A stretch of DNA of 15,735 nt from a bacterium (GCA_004562975.1 SFQP01000051.1:1-15735), one strand, 5' to 3'. Positions 1-6,643 are shown, counted from the first letter of the stretch. Notes: generated by a model not told the origin, from the sequence alone. Made by a program: numbers and translations.

Positions 1-20
1 ACTGCCGGATAAATGGAAAC

Positions 21-64
21 AAAAAAATATCGCTCAAGAATAAAAGCTTGAGCGATATTTTTTT
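21..64. terminator. Bidirectional intrinsic terminator
   Basis: The 18-base arms 21-38 and 47-64 are perfect reverse complements around an 8-base loop (39-46). The stem has a GC-containing core (atcgctcaag) flanked by an A-run on the left and a T-run on the right, so it could terminate transcription from either strand. It probably closes a gene lying left of the window. The symmetry and T-run are seen directly; the termination function is inferred. Confidence 0.85.
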
Positions 65-78
65 GATGTATAGATACT

Positions 79-117
79 AGCATCGCGGATACGCTTACCC
101 TCCGCGCTGCTTTTTTT
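79..117 (+). terminator. Probable intrinsic terminator
   Basis: The arms cgcgga (84-89) and tccgcg (101-106) pair around an 11-base loop. The outer agca (79-82) and tgct (108-111) extend the stem past one mismatch. A run of seven T follows at 111-117. This is the classical rho-independent layout for the plus strand, and it lies just downstream of the first terminator, so two terminators isolate the next gene from anything to the left. Confidence 0.6.
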
Positions 118-216
118 GCACCCCTCGGAAGGGTGCGCATCAGGGCGTTTCCTGCTGATTTTCAGGGAGTTATGGACAATATGGACGTTACAAGGGTTAC
201 AAGAGTTTCAGGTAAC

Positions 217-456
217 ATGCACAATAATAAAATTTCCCATGGTTGGCTGGCGGAAGCATCGGCGGTGGTGACGCTGCTGAGCGGCATCGTGCTGACGTAC
301 GTGAGCTTTTTTCTGAGCGCGGAGGGTGAGGTGGCGGACAGCGTGCTATACTACATGGCGCAGTGCTTCGTGTACGCTGGCAGCATTTTCGGTGTGTCGG
401 TGTATATGCGGCGCAGTATGGCGGACATCAGGCGAAAGCTGGGGGTGAAGGAATAA
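217..456 (+). CDS. Small two-helix membrane protein, function unknown
   Basis: This is a short protein of 79 residues if started at the ATG at 217. ATGs at 172 and 181 and a GTG at 133 are in frame upstream. I prefer 217 because the codons before it read through a tandem gttacaag repeat (187-194, 196-203) and look non-coding. Two hydrophobic stretches are visible: one around AVVTLLSGIVLTYVSFFL and one around LYYMAQCFVYAGSIFGVSV. They are joined by a short acidic loop, and a basic tail (RRSMADIRRKLGVKE) follows. The layout suggests two membrane helices, perhaps with the tail in the cytoplasm. Small proteins of this kind occur near phage-like or amidase cassettes in Bacteroidetes, so a holin-like role is possible, but nothing in the sequence proves it. 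The gene follows two terminators and is followed directly by a family A repeat. Confidence 0.6.
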   Translation: MHNNKISHGWLAEASAVVTLLSGIVLTYVSFFLSAEGEVADSVLYYMAQCFVYAGSIFGVSVYMRRSMADIRRKLGVKE

Positions 457-458
457 TG

Positions 459-580
459 ATTAATGTATAATGTTTAATGTATAATGAGGTCTTCGACCAT
501 GAGGCCGGCGGTTTTGCATCGTCGTCCTGTATGTCGGTCGTAGACTTCATTATACATTATACATTGTACATTATACATTT
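459..580. repeat. Intergenic palindromic repeat, family A copy 1 (inverted)
   Basis: The left end (461-487) is built of ATAATG-type units followed by gaggtcttcgacc. The right end (535-580) is ggtcgtagacttc followed by four or five CATTATA-type units, so the ends form an imperfect hairpin around a GC-richer core. Read on the minus strand, the core matches copies 2 and 3 in order: GAAGTCTACGACC, then CATACAGGA, GATGCA, ACCGCC and CTCATTATACATT. It starts three bases after the stop codon of the membrane protein gene. No ORF of its own is visible. Confidence 0.85.
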
Positions 581-721
581 TTAAGTCCCCCTATGGTGAT
601 TTCGGCAGCAATTTTGTTTACCTTAGCCTCGGAAATAAAGGTGAGACAGGCGTGTCCCGACGGGATGCGGGGTCTGTGCCCTCCTTTCCCTATCTGACTT
701 ACTTACCTATCCTAAGAACAA
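581..721 (+). promoter_or_regulatory. Leader region of manC, no firm signal
   Basis: These 141 bases separate the repeat from manC. A taccttag at 619-626 resembles the Bacteroidetes -7 box TAnnTTTG with one mismatch, but I see no -33 TTTG at the right spacing. A small hairpin tccc-gac-ggga lies around 655-667 inside a GC-rich stretch. A promoter for manC is expected here because a repeat and two terminators lie upstream, but I cannot place it confidently. Confidence 0.25.
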
Positions 722-1807
722 ATGAAATCCCATAACAAGAATTATTGCATTATCTTGGCCGGCGGCGTGGGACGCAGGTTGTGGCCCGTCAGCCGCAAGG
801 AGTTGCCTAAACAGTTCATTGATTTTTTCGGAACGGGACGTACGTTGCTGCAACAGACTTTCGACCGCTTTGCGCACTTCATTCCGCGAAACCGCATCTT
901 CGTTTCGACCTTCGCCGACTACGTGGAGCTGGTGAAGGAGCAGCTGCCGGAGCTGCCGCAGGGGAATATCCTGCCGGAACCGGTGCAGCTGAACACGGCG
1001 CCGGCGGCCATCTGGGGCACGTGGCACACGGTGCTGGACGACCCCGAGGCGTGCGTGGTGGTCAGCCCCGCCGACCAGCTGATACAGGACACGAGGCTGT
1101 TTGAACAGCAGGTGTTCGCGGGGCTGGACTATGTGGCCGAAAACGAGGTTTTCCTCGCCATGGGCGTGAAACCCACCGTGCCGAACACGGCTTACGGCTA
1201 CATCCAGATGGGCAAGGAACTGGGCGTGAAGGGCGTGTACAGCGTGCAGTCGTTCAGCGAGAAGCCACAGACGGACTACGCCCGGATGTTCCAGGCCAGC
1301 GGGGAGTTCCTGTGGAACACGGGCATATTCCTCTGGAAAGGGGTGACGATGGGACGGCAGATGTCGAAGGCGGCGCACCGCCGCGACTTGCCCGTGGAGG
1401 CGGTGGCGCGGCAGATGGTGACGATTGCCGAGGAGATGAACTATGTGCGCGCCAGCTTCACGGACAATGTGCCGCACCAGCTGGACCTCTTCATCCTGGA
1501 ACACTGCGACCGCGTGGCGGTGATGGAGTGCGGCTTCGGCTGGGCCGACGTGGGGTGTTGGCCGGAACTGTACGAAACGCTGCCGAAGGACGTGGACGGC
1601 AACGCGGTGAGCGGCGGCACGAAGGTGATGTTCTCAGGCTCGCAGCGGTGCATGGTGCGCCTGCCGGAAGGCATGAAGGCGGTGGTGGCCGGACTGGACA
1701 ATTTCCTCGTGGCCATGGAGAACGGCGTGCTGATGATTTGCCCGAACGACAGGCCGGACGCGGTGAGGAAACTCATCAACGAGGCGCAGATGAATCTGAG
1801 TAATTAA
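722..1807 (+). CDS. manC: Mannose-1-phosphate guanylyltransferase (GDP-mannose synthesis)
   Basis: The enzyme joins GTP and mannose 1-phosphate to make GDP-mannose, the precursor of GDP-fucose and of mannose in surface polysaccharides and glycoproteins; it acts in the cytoplasm. The 361-residue protein opens with the sugar-nucleotide pyrophosphorylase signature at residues 11-32 (LAGGVGRRLWPVSRKELPKQ). It also has VVSPADQL near 113-120, an EKP motif at 180-182 (FSEKP) and NTGIFLW at 199-205, all typical of ManC proteins. The C-terminal phosphomannose isomerase domain found in bifunctional proteins of about 470 residues is absent, so this is the short monofunctional form. The ATG at 722 places the signature at the usual distance from the N terminus. 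The stop codon abuts a family A repeat. Confidence 0.95.
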   Translation: MKSHNKNYCIILAGGVGRRLWPVSRKELPKQFIDFFGTGRTLLQQTFDRFAHFIPRNRIFVSTFADYVELVKEQLPELPQGNILPEPVQLNTAPAAIWGTWHTVLDDPEACVVVSPADQLIQDTRLFEQQVFAGLDYVAENEVFLAMGVKPTVPNTAYGYIQMGKELGVKGVYSVQSFSEKPQTDYARMFQASGEFLWNTGIFLWKGVTMGRQMSKAAHRRDLPVEAVARQMVTIAEEMNYVRASFTDNVPHQLDLFILEHCDRVAVMECGFGWADVGCWPELYETLPKDVDGNAVSGGTKVMFSGSQRCMVRLPEGMKAVVAGLDNFLVAMENGVLMICPNDRPDAVRKLINEAQMNLSN

Positions 1808-1955
1808 TGTATAATGTACAATGTATAATGTATAATGAAGTCTACGACCATCATACAGGACGATGCAGAACCGCCTCCACCATCGGCGAAGCCCTCATTA
1901 TACATTAACATCGGCGTAGCTCTCATTATACATTATACATTTTACATTATACATT
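1806..1955. repeat. Intergenic palindromic repeat, family A copy 2
   Basis: The left arm consists of ATAATGT-type heptamers (1808-1840) and runs into gaagtctacgacc. The core catacaggacgatgcagaac and ccgcc follows, and the right arm is a set of CATTATA/CATTTTA units ending at 1955. A 28-bp tandem duplication lies inside: catcggcg begins at 1881 and again at 1909, each time followed by aagc/tagc and cctcattatac or a near match. The element fills the space between the manC stop (1805-1807) and the argB ATG (1962) almost completely. Confidence 0.9.
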
Positions 1956-1961
1956 GGAACT

Positions 1962-2729
1962 ATGAACGTGACAATCGTAAAGGTGGGCGGGAAGATAGTG
2001 GAAACGCCGGGGTCGTTGCAGGTGCTGCTGCGGCAGTTTTCGGCCTTGAAGGGGCTGAAAGTGCTCGTACACGGCGGCGGACGGACGGCGACGGACGTGG
2101 CCTCACGGTTGGACATCCCCACACGGATGGTGGACGGACGGCGCATTACCGACGCGGAGATGCTGCGCGTGGTGACGATGGTCTACGGCGGACTGGTGAA
2201 CAAACAGGTGGTGGCGCAGCTGCAGGCTTGCGGTGTGAACGCGCTCGGCCTGACGGGTGCCGACATGGACGTGATCCGCTCGCACCGCCGGCCGCCCGTG
2301 GGCGGGGTGGACTTCGGTTTCGTGGGCGATGTGGACCGCGTGGATGCCGGCCGCCTGTCGCTGCTGCTCGAAAGCGGCATCACGCCGGTGGTGGCTCCGC
2401 TCACCCACGACGGACAGGGCTGCCTGCTGAACACGAACGCCGACACCATGGCGGCTGAGGTGGCCAAGGCTCTGGCCGGACGCTTCGATGTGACGCTCGT
2501 CTACTGCTTTGAACATGCCGGCGTGCTGGCCGAGGCCGACCGCGAAGACAGCGTCATTCCCCGCATCACCCGCGCCGACTTTGAACGGCTCAAGGCCGAG
2601 GGCGTGGTGTCCGGCGGTATGTTGCCCAAACTCGAAAACTGCCTTGCGGCGGTCGATGCGGGGGTGAAACGCGTGGTGATAACCCGCGCCGATGCCCTTG
2701 AAGAGGGGCGCGGAACCAGCATCGTATGA
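1962..2729 (+). CDS. argB: N-acetylglutamate (or N-succinylglutamate) kinase, arginine biosynthesis
   Basis: The protein phosphorylates the side-chain carboxylate of an N-acylated glutamate using ATP, the second step of arginine synthesis. It is 255 residues, normal for the amino-acid kinase fold. It shows IVKVGGKIV (residues 5-13) and VHGGGR (about 36-41), the glycine-rich phosphate-binding loops. MVDGRRITDAEML and NALGLTGADMD follow, and NADTMAAEVAKAL lies in the C-terminal ATP-binding half, all in ArgB order. In Bacteroides fragilis the pathway is known to use N-succinyl intermediates at the transcarbamylase step, so the natural substrate may be N-succinylglutamate; that is inference and not visible in this sequence. 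The ATG at 1962 lies seven bases after repeat A copy 2 and puts the first motif at the N terminus. Confidence 0.92.
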   Translation: MNVTIVKVGGKIVETPGSLQVLLRQFSALKGLKVLVHGGGRTATDVASRLDIPTRMVDGRRITDAEMLRVVTMVYGGLVNKQVVAQLQACGVNALGLTGADMDVIRSHRRPPVGGVDFGFVGDVDRVDAGRLSLLLESGITPVVAPLTHDGQGCLLNTNADTMAAEVAKALAGRFDVTLVYCFEHAGVLAEADREDSVIPRITRADFERLKAEGVVSGGMLPKLENCLAAVDAGVKRVVITRADALEEGRGTSIV

Positions 2730-2735
2730 TTATTT

Positions 2736-2855
2736 AAGGTTATGAGAAACAAGGTTATGAGGGATTAGGTTATGAGGTTATAAAGTTTCTGCTGTAACGC
2801 CTGAATACTGTCCACTCAAATAGTAATCTTATAACCTCATAACCTCATAACCCCA
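2736..2855. repeat. Intergenic palindromic repeat, family B copy 1
   Basis: The left arm contains three aggttatgag-type units and then gaggttataaagtt. The right arm is made of cttataacc, tcataacc and tcataacc, the reverse complement of the left units. Between them sits a loop of about 45 bases containing ctgctgtaacgcctgaatac and ccactcaaatagtaatct, nearly identical in copy 2 (6513-6627). The element starts seven bases after the argB stop and ends 36 bases before the U32 gene. Confidence 0.9.
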
Positions 2856-2891
2856 TCTCTCATCCCCCCAAGAAATAAAGCTAATTGTGAC

Positions 2892-4145
2892 ATGAATTCC
2901 TACGAGATAATGGCTCCGGTGGGTTCCCGCGAATCGTTGGCCGCAGCCTTGAAAGCCGGGGCCGACTCTGTTTACTTCGGCATCGAAGCCCTGAATATGC
3001 GGGCGCACAGCGCGAGCCGGTTTACCATAGACGACCTGCACGACATTGCCCGGCAGTGTGAGGCGCAGAGCGTGAAGAGCTACCTGACGGTGAACACCAT
3101 CATTTACGACGAGGACATCGAACTTATGCACCGCATCTGCAACGCTGCCCATGAGGCCGGTATCTCTGCCGTCATAGCCAGTGACGTGGCGGTGATGGGC
3201 TATTGCCGCAGCATCGGACAGGAAGTTCACCTTTCCACCCAGCTCAACATTTCCAACTGTGAGGCACTCCGCTTCTACGCCGCCTTTGCCGACGTGGTGG
3301 TGCTGGCGCGCGAGCTCAATCTGGAACAGGTGGCGCGCATCCACGCTTTCATCGAGAAAGAGCACATCTGCGGCCCTTCGGGGCAGCTGCTGCGCATCGA
3401 AATGTTCTGCCACGGCGCGCTGTGTATGGCCGTGAGCGGCAAATGCTACCTCTCGCTCGACAACCTGGGCCGCTCGGCCAACCGGGGGGAGTGTATGCAG
3501 GTGTGTCGCCGCAGCTACACGGTGCGCGACCGCGAAACGGGAGTGGAACTCGACGTGGACAACAAATATATCATGAGCCCGAAGGACCTGAAGACTATTG
3601 GGTTCATTGACCGCATGATGGCGGCCGGCGTGAGCGTATTCAAAATCGAAGGACGGGCGCGCAGCGCGGAATACGTGTTCACCGTGGTGAGCTGTTACAA
3701 GGAGGCCGTGGAGGCCGTGCAGCAGGGCACGTTCACTGCCGAGAAGGTGGAGGCGTGGAACCGGCGGCTGGCCACCGTGTTCAACCGGGGGTTCTGGGAC
3801 GGCTACTACCTGGGACAGCGGCTCGGCGAGTGGAGCAACGTGTACGGCTCGAACGCTACGGAGAAGAAGCAGTATGTGGGCAAGGGCCTGAAGTATTTTT
3901 CGCGCCTCGGCGTGGGCGAGTTCCTCATCGAGGCCGGCGAGTTCGGCGTGGGCGACAAGTTGCTCATCATCGGTCCCACCACGGGCGCACTCTACGTGGA
4001 GGCCACCGATATCCATGGCGACAACGGACCGGTGGACAGGGCGCGGAAGGGGATGCGCGTGGCCATTCCCGTGCCCGAAAAGGTGCGGCCTTCAGACAAG
4101 CTCTACCTCGTCGTGAAAGCAAATACTAATCTGAATAATGAATAA
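2892..4145 (+). CDS. U32 peptidase-family Fe-S protein (RNA hydroxylation type)
   Basis: The N-terminal U32 domain starts with IMAPVGSRESLAAALKAGAD (residues 6-25), the family signature. Characterised relatives (TrhP/YegQ, RlhA/YdcP, UbiU/UbiV) are not proteases. They use a 4Fe-4S cluster in oxygen-independent hydroxylation of tRNA uridine, 23S rRNA cytidine or the ubiquinone ring. Here C178, C185, C201 and C205 (HGALC, GKC, GECMQVC) form the C-x6-C-x15-C-x3-C pattern typical of the family. EMFCHGALC at 170-178 matches the conserved E-x-F-x-HG-x-x-C segment. At 417 residues it is the short single-module form, with a small C-terminal beta domain from about 320. A tRNA or rRNA target is more likely than ubiquinone, since Bacteroidales use menaquinone, but which RNA cannot be told. 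The last codons and the TAA lie inside repeat A copy 3. The neighbour dusB is also a tRNA modifier. Confidence 0.85.
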   Translation: MNSYEIMAPVGSRESLAAALKAGADSVYFGIEALNMRAHSASRFTIDDLHDIARQCEAQSVKSYLTVNTIIYDEDIELMHRICNAAHEAGISAVIASDVAVMGYCRSIGQEVHLSTQLNISNCEALRFYAAFADVVVLARELNLEQVARIHAFIEKEHICGPSGQLLRIEMFCHGALCMAVSGKCYLSLDNLGRSANRGECMQVCRRSYTVRDRETGVELDVDNKYIMSPKDLKTIGFIDRMMAAGVSVFKIEGRARSAEYVFTVVSCYKEAVEAVQQGTFTAEKVEAWNRRLATVFNRGFWDGYYLGQRLGEWSNVYGSNATEKKQYVGKGLKYFSRLGVGEFLIEAGEFGVGDKLLIIGPTTGALYVEATDIHGDNGPVDRARKGMRVAIPVPEKVRPSDKLYLVVKANTNLNNE

Positions 4146-4236
4146 TGAGGTCTGGCGACCGACATGCAGGAAGATGCAGAACCGCCGCCACCATCGGCGT
4201 AGCTCTCATTATACATTTTACATTAAATCATTAAAT
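4135..4236. repeat. Intergenic palindromic repeat, family A copy 3
   Basis: The copy begins aataatgaataatgag, overlapping the U32 stop codon at 4143-4145. It continues with gtctggcgaccgacatgcag, gaagatgcagaaccgccgcc, accatcggcgtagctctc and the arm attatacattttacatt. It has the same orientation as copy 2. The heptamer arms are short, so this is the most reduced copy. It ends about ten bases before the HAD gene. Confidence 0.85.
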
Positions 4237-4246
4237 CCTCTCCCCC

Positions 4247-4870
4247 ATGAATTTACTCTTTGACTTCGGCGGCGTGCTGGTGGACCTTGACAAGTCGAGG
4301 TGCATCGACAGCTTCGACCGTCTGGGTTTCGACATACGCCCCTATCTCGGCACTTACCGTCAGGGCGGCCCTTTCTCCCTGCTGGAACGCGGCGATATCA
4401 GTGTGCCGGAGTTCTGCAACGAGTTGCGCAGGCTGGGCGTGCGCCCCGGAACGGATGATGCCGCCATCATCCGCGCCTGGGAAGACTATCTCACCGAGGT
4501 GCCGGCAGAAAGGCTCGATATGTTGCTCAAAATCAAACGCCACTACTCCGTCAGTTGCCTGAGCAATACCAACGAGATACACTGGCACCAGGCCGAAACG
4601 GACTTCTTCAACTATCAAGGGCACACCGTGGCCGACTTCTTCGACCATGTGTTCCTCTCCTGCCGGCTGCGGCTGGAAAAACCCGCGCCCGAGCTGTATG
4701 CACGGGTGGCCCAAGAGATGGGAGTGCCGCCCGGGGAAATCCTTTTCTTTGACGACAGCGAAGTGAACTGCCAGGCAGCGCGCGACTGCGGCTTGCAAGC
4801 CCTGCTCGCCCCGGCCGGCAGCCGATGGTTTAACTATTTTGACGAAAATGGCAAACTTCTCCTTCCATAG
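4247..4870 (+). CDS. HAD superfamily hydrolase (YihX-like subgroup)
   Basis: This is a 207-residue haloacid-dehalogenase phosphatase of the kind with a helical cap between motifs I and II. Motif I is FDFGGVLVD with nucleophile D6; motif II is LSNTN with S106; motif III is K145 in RLEKPAPELY; motif IV is FFDD with D169 and D170 for magnesium. Position D+2 of motif I, usually the general acid Asp, is glycine (DFG). The same holds in YihX-type glucose-1-phosphate phosphatases, so it is a subgroup trait and not damage. A small sugar phosphate is a plausible substrate, but the substrate cannot be read from the sequence. The ATG at 4247 starts directly at motif I. The 3' end overlaps the likely ribF start by 23 bases, which suggests translational coupling. 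FMN synthesis needs a HAD phosphatase one step before RibF, so a riboflavin-pathway phosphatase role is possible. Confidence 0.88.
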   Translation: MNLLFDFGGVLVDLDKSRCIDSFDRLGFDIRPYLGTYRQGGPFSLLERGDISVPEFCNELRRLGVRPGTDDAAIIRAWEDYLTEVPAERLDMLLKIKRHYSVSCLSNTNEIHWHQAETDFFNYQGHTVADFFDHVFLSCRLRLEKPAPELYARVAQEMGVPPGEILFFDDSEVNCQAARDCGLQALLAPAGSRWFNYFDENGKLLLP

Positions 4871-5807
4871 TTTCCTGCCCGCTGCGCGGCAGTCCGGCGG
4901 CGAAGCCGGCTATTGCGCGGCAGTGGGCTTCTTCGACGGCGTGCATCGCGGCCACCGTTACCTCATTGACCAAATCAAGGCCGAGGCGGAACGCCGGGGG
5001 TTGCTGCCCATGGTGGTGACCTTCGAGGAGCATCCGCGCCTCGCCCTGTCGCACACCCGCTATTGGCCCGAGCTGCTCACCACGAACGAACAGAAACTCC
5101 AACTGCTGGAACAGGCCGGGCTGGCTGCCGTGGCCATGCTCCATTTTGACCACGCCATGTCCATGCTCACTTCGCGCGAGTTCATGGAGCAGATATTGCT
5201 GCAAGAGCTGGGCGTGCGCTGCCTGCTGGTGGGCTACGACCATCATTTCGGTTCCGACCTCTCGTCCGGGTTCAAGGACTACGTGCGCCAAGGGCGCGAG
5301 CTGGGCATCGAAGTGCTGCGCGAGCGTCCCTTCGAGGTGGACGATCTGCGTATCAGCTCCTCTGCCACCCGCCGTTTCCTGACGGGCGGCAACGTGGAGA
5401 TGGCGCGTGCCTGTCTGGGCCGCCCCTATCTGCTCGAAGGCACCGTGGTCGAGGGGCACCACGCCGGCACGCTCATGGGCTATCCCACGGCGAACCTGCA
5501 GCCCGACTGCGCGGAACAGATGGTTCCGGGGCGCGGCGTGTATGCCGCTCTGGCCGAGATAGGGGGCTTTACCTATATGGCCATGGTCAACATCGGCTGG
5601 CGGCCCACCTTAGACAACGGTTCCGACCAGAGCATTGAGGCACACCTGCTCGACTACACCGGCGGACCGCTCTACGGCGGACACCTCAAACTGCGTTTCT
5701 ACCGCCGTGTGCGCGACGAACAACGCTTCGCCAGCATCGAAGCCCTGCAGGCACAGCTGGCGGTGGATGCCGATAACGTACGGGCCATGCTCAGCGAAGT
5801 AAGTTGA
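4848..5807 (+). CDS. ribF: Bifunctional riboflavin kinase / FAD synthetase
   Basis: RibF converts riboflavin to FMN and then FMN to FAD with two ATP, in the cytoplasm. From the ATG at 4848 the protein is 319 residues, the usual length. The N-terminal nucleotidyltransferase domain carries GFFDGVHRGH at 27-36, the adenylyltransferase signature, and SSSATRR near 172-178. The C-terminal kinase domain carries GYPTANLQP with PTAN at 213-216, then GVYAALAEI, MVNIGWRPT and a late IEAHLLDY. A TTG at 4839 is also in frame, but ATG 4848 is the better start; either way the gene overlaps the HAD gene. The last codons include ctcagcgaagta, which recurs just before the next gene. Confidence 0.95.
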   Translation: MANFSFHSFLPAARQSGGEAGYCAAVGFFDGVHRGHRYLIDQIKAEAERRGLLPMVVTFEEHPRLALSHTRYWPELLTTNEQKLQLLEQAGLAAVAMLHFDHAMSMLTSREFMEQILLQELGVRCLLVGYDHHFGSDLSSGFKDYVRQGRELGIEVLRERPFEVDDLRISSSATRRFLTGGNVEMARACLGRPYLLEGTVVEGHHAGTLMGYPTANLQPDCAEQMVPGRGVYAALAEIGGFTYMAMVNIGWRPTLDNGSDQSIEAHLLDYTGGPLYGGHLKLRFYRRVRDEQRFASIEALQAQLAVDADNVRAMLSEVS

Positions 5808-5854
5808 AATTGAAGGTTATCAGGTTATAACCTCCAAACATACTCAGCGAAGTA
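5790..5854. repeat. 12-bp direct repeat flanking a minimal family B palindrome
   Basis: CTCAGCGAAGTA occurs at 5790-5801, as the end of ribF, and again at 5843-5854, ending on the first base of the next gene's ATG. Between them are 41 bases containing aggttat (5814-5820), aggttata (5822-5829) and its complement tataacct (5826-5833). The second copy also forms a small hairpin, catac...gtatg (5838-5842 with 5852-5856). A direct repeat bracketing a repeat fragment resembles a target-site duplication or a slippage duplication. Confidence 0.7.
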
Positions 5855-6501
5855 TGCAAGCGATAGTACCCTTTCTCCTTTTCGTCGTCGTGCAGGTGGC
5901 GGCAGCGTTGACCGCCCTGCTCCTCACCCCTGGCGCTGCATCCAGCTTGGCATGGGCCGAACCTGCGCAGCCCGACCCCGTGGTGCTCGGCATCACGCTG
6001 CTGCTGTATGAAATACCGTTGTGCATCGGTTTGTGGTGGTGGCACCGTCACGACGCACCTTGGCCGTGTCCGCTCCGCTCCGCGCGTCACCCCCGTCTGG
6101 AACTTCCCTTGGCCGTAGCCGCCGTGCTGTTGCTCAGCTGGGGCGTGTCGGCAGCCCTCGAACCCTTCGGGCTGAGCGACGACGGCACTACCTCCATTTT
6201 CCTGGCGCAGCGCAAAAACGTATGGTGCGTGCTGCTGCTCTGCGTGGTGGGGCCTTTGTGCGAAGAACTCGTGTTCCGCGAGGGCATCGTGCGAGCACTT
6301 TTCCTGAAAGGCTGCCCCGGTATGTTGGCCGCTGCACTGGGCGCGTTGTCGTTCGCCGTGGTCCACGGCAACTGGGTGCAGGGCATTCCCGCTTTCGTCG
6401 TGGGCACGCTGTTGGGGCTGCTGTTTCTCCGCACGGGTAACCTCCGCCTTTGCCTGCCCGCCCATGTGGCCAACAATGTCCTGGCCCTGCTGTTGCTGTA
6501 A
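5854..6501 (+). CDS. CPBP-family intramembrane glutamic endopeptidase
   Basis: This is a polytopic membrane protein of 215 residues in the CPBP (Abi/CAAX protease-like, Rce1-type) family. The hallmark motifs are EELVFR at 137-142 (tandem glutamates plus arginine), H171 in FAVVHGN, and HVANN at 204-208 with His and Asn. Hydrophobic segments lie around 4-25, 43-62, 85-104, 123-135, 155-170, 176-193 and 203-215. Family members cleave membrane substrates, mature peptides or give immunity to bacteriocins; no substrate can be inferred here. The loop 26-42 is proline- and alanine-rich. No bacteriocin or CAAX substrate gene is seen nearby. The ATG at 5854 follows the 12-bp direct repeat and begins directly with the first membrane segment. 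Confidence 0.88.
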   Translation: MQAIVPFLLFVVVQVAAALTALLLTPGAASSLAWAEPAQPDPVVLGITLLLYEIPLCIGLWWWHRHDAPWPCPLRSARHPRLELPLAVAAVLLLSWGVSAALEPFGLSDDGTTSIFLAQRKNVWCVLLLCVVGPLCEELVFREGIVRALFLKGCPGMLAAALGALSFAVVHGNWVQGIPAFVVGTLLGLLFLRTGNLRLCLPAHVANNVLALLLL

Positions 6502-6512
6502 TTGAATAATCT

Positions 6513-6627
6513 TAGGTTATGAGGGATTAGGTTATGAGGTTATAAAGTTACTGCAGTAACGCCTGAATACCATCCACTCAAATAGTAATCTCATAACCTT
6601 ATAACCTCATAATCTTATAACCTCATT
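6513..6627. repeat. Intergenic palindromic repeat, family B copy 2
   Basis: The left arm is taggttatgagggattaggt followed by tatgaggttataaagtt. The loop has actgcagtaacgcctgaata and ccactcaaatagtaatctc. The right arm carries four units of cataacc/ttataacc/cataatc. The 17-base segment taggttatgagggatta and the loop agree almost base for base with copy 1 near 2765-2830. It starts 12 bases after the CPBP stop and ends 16 bases before dusB. Confidence 0.9.
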
Positions 6628-6643
6628 TCCTTACCCATTCTAT

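Noticed and set aside
118..136. gcaccc/gggtgc hairpin before the first gene
   Set aside because: It is a six-base stem with a 7-base loop and no T-run, too short to call as a separate functional element next to the terminator at 79-117.
581..721. Possible riboswitch upstream of manC
   Set aside because: Only a short tccc/ggga hairpin and a 4-bp outer pairing are visible; no known riboswitch core can be recognised.
707..1504. Long minus-strand frame opposite manC (265 codons)
   Set aside because: It is rich in His, Arg and Val, as expected from the complement of a GC-rich gene, and shows no family motif. ManC motifs on the plus strand are unambiguous.
1835..2458. Plus-strand frame of 207 codons overlapping argB
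   Set aside because: It starts inside repeat A copy 2 and is low-complexity Arg/Gly/Ala in the argB region, which has clear ArgB motifs in another frame.
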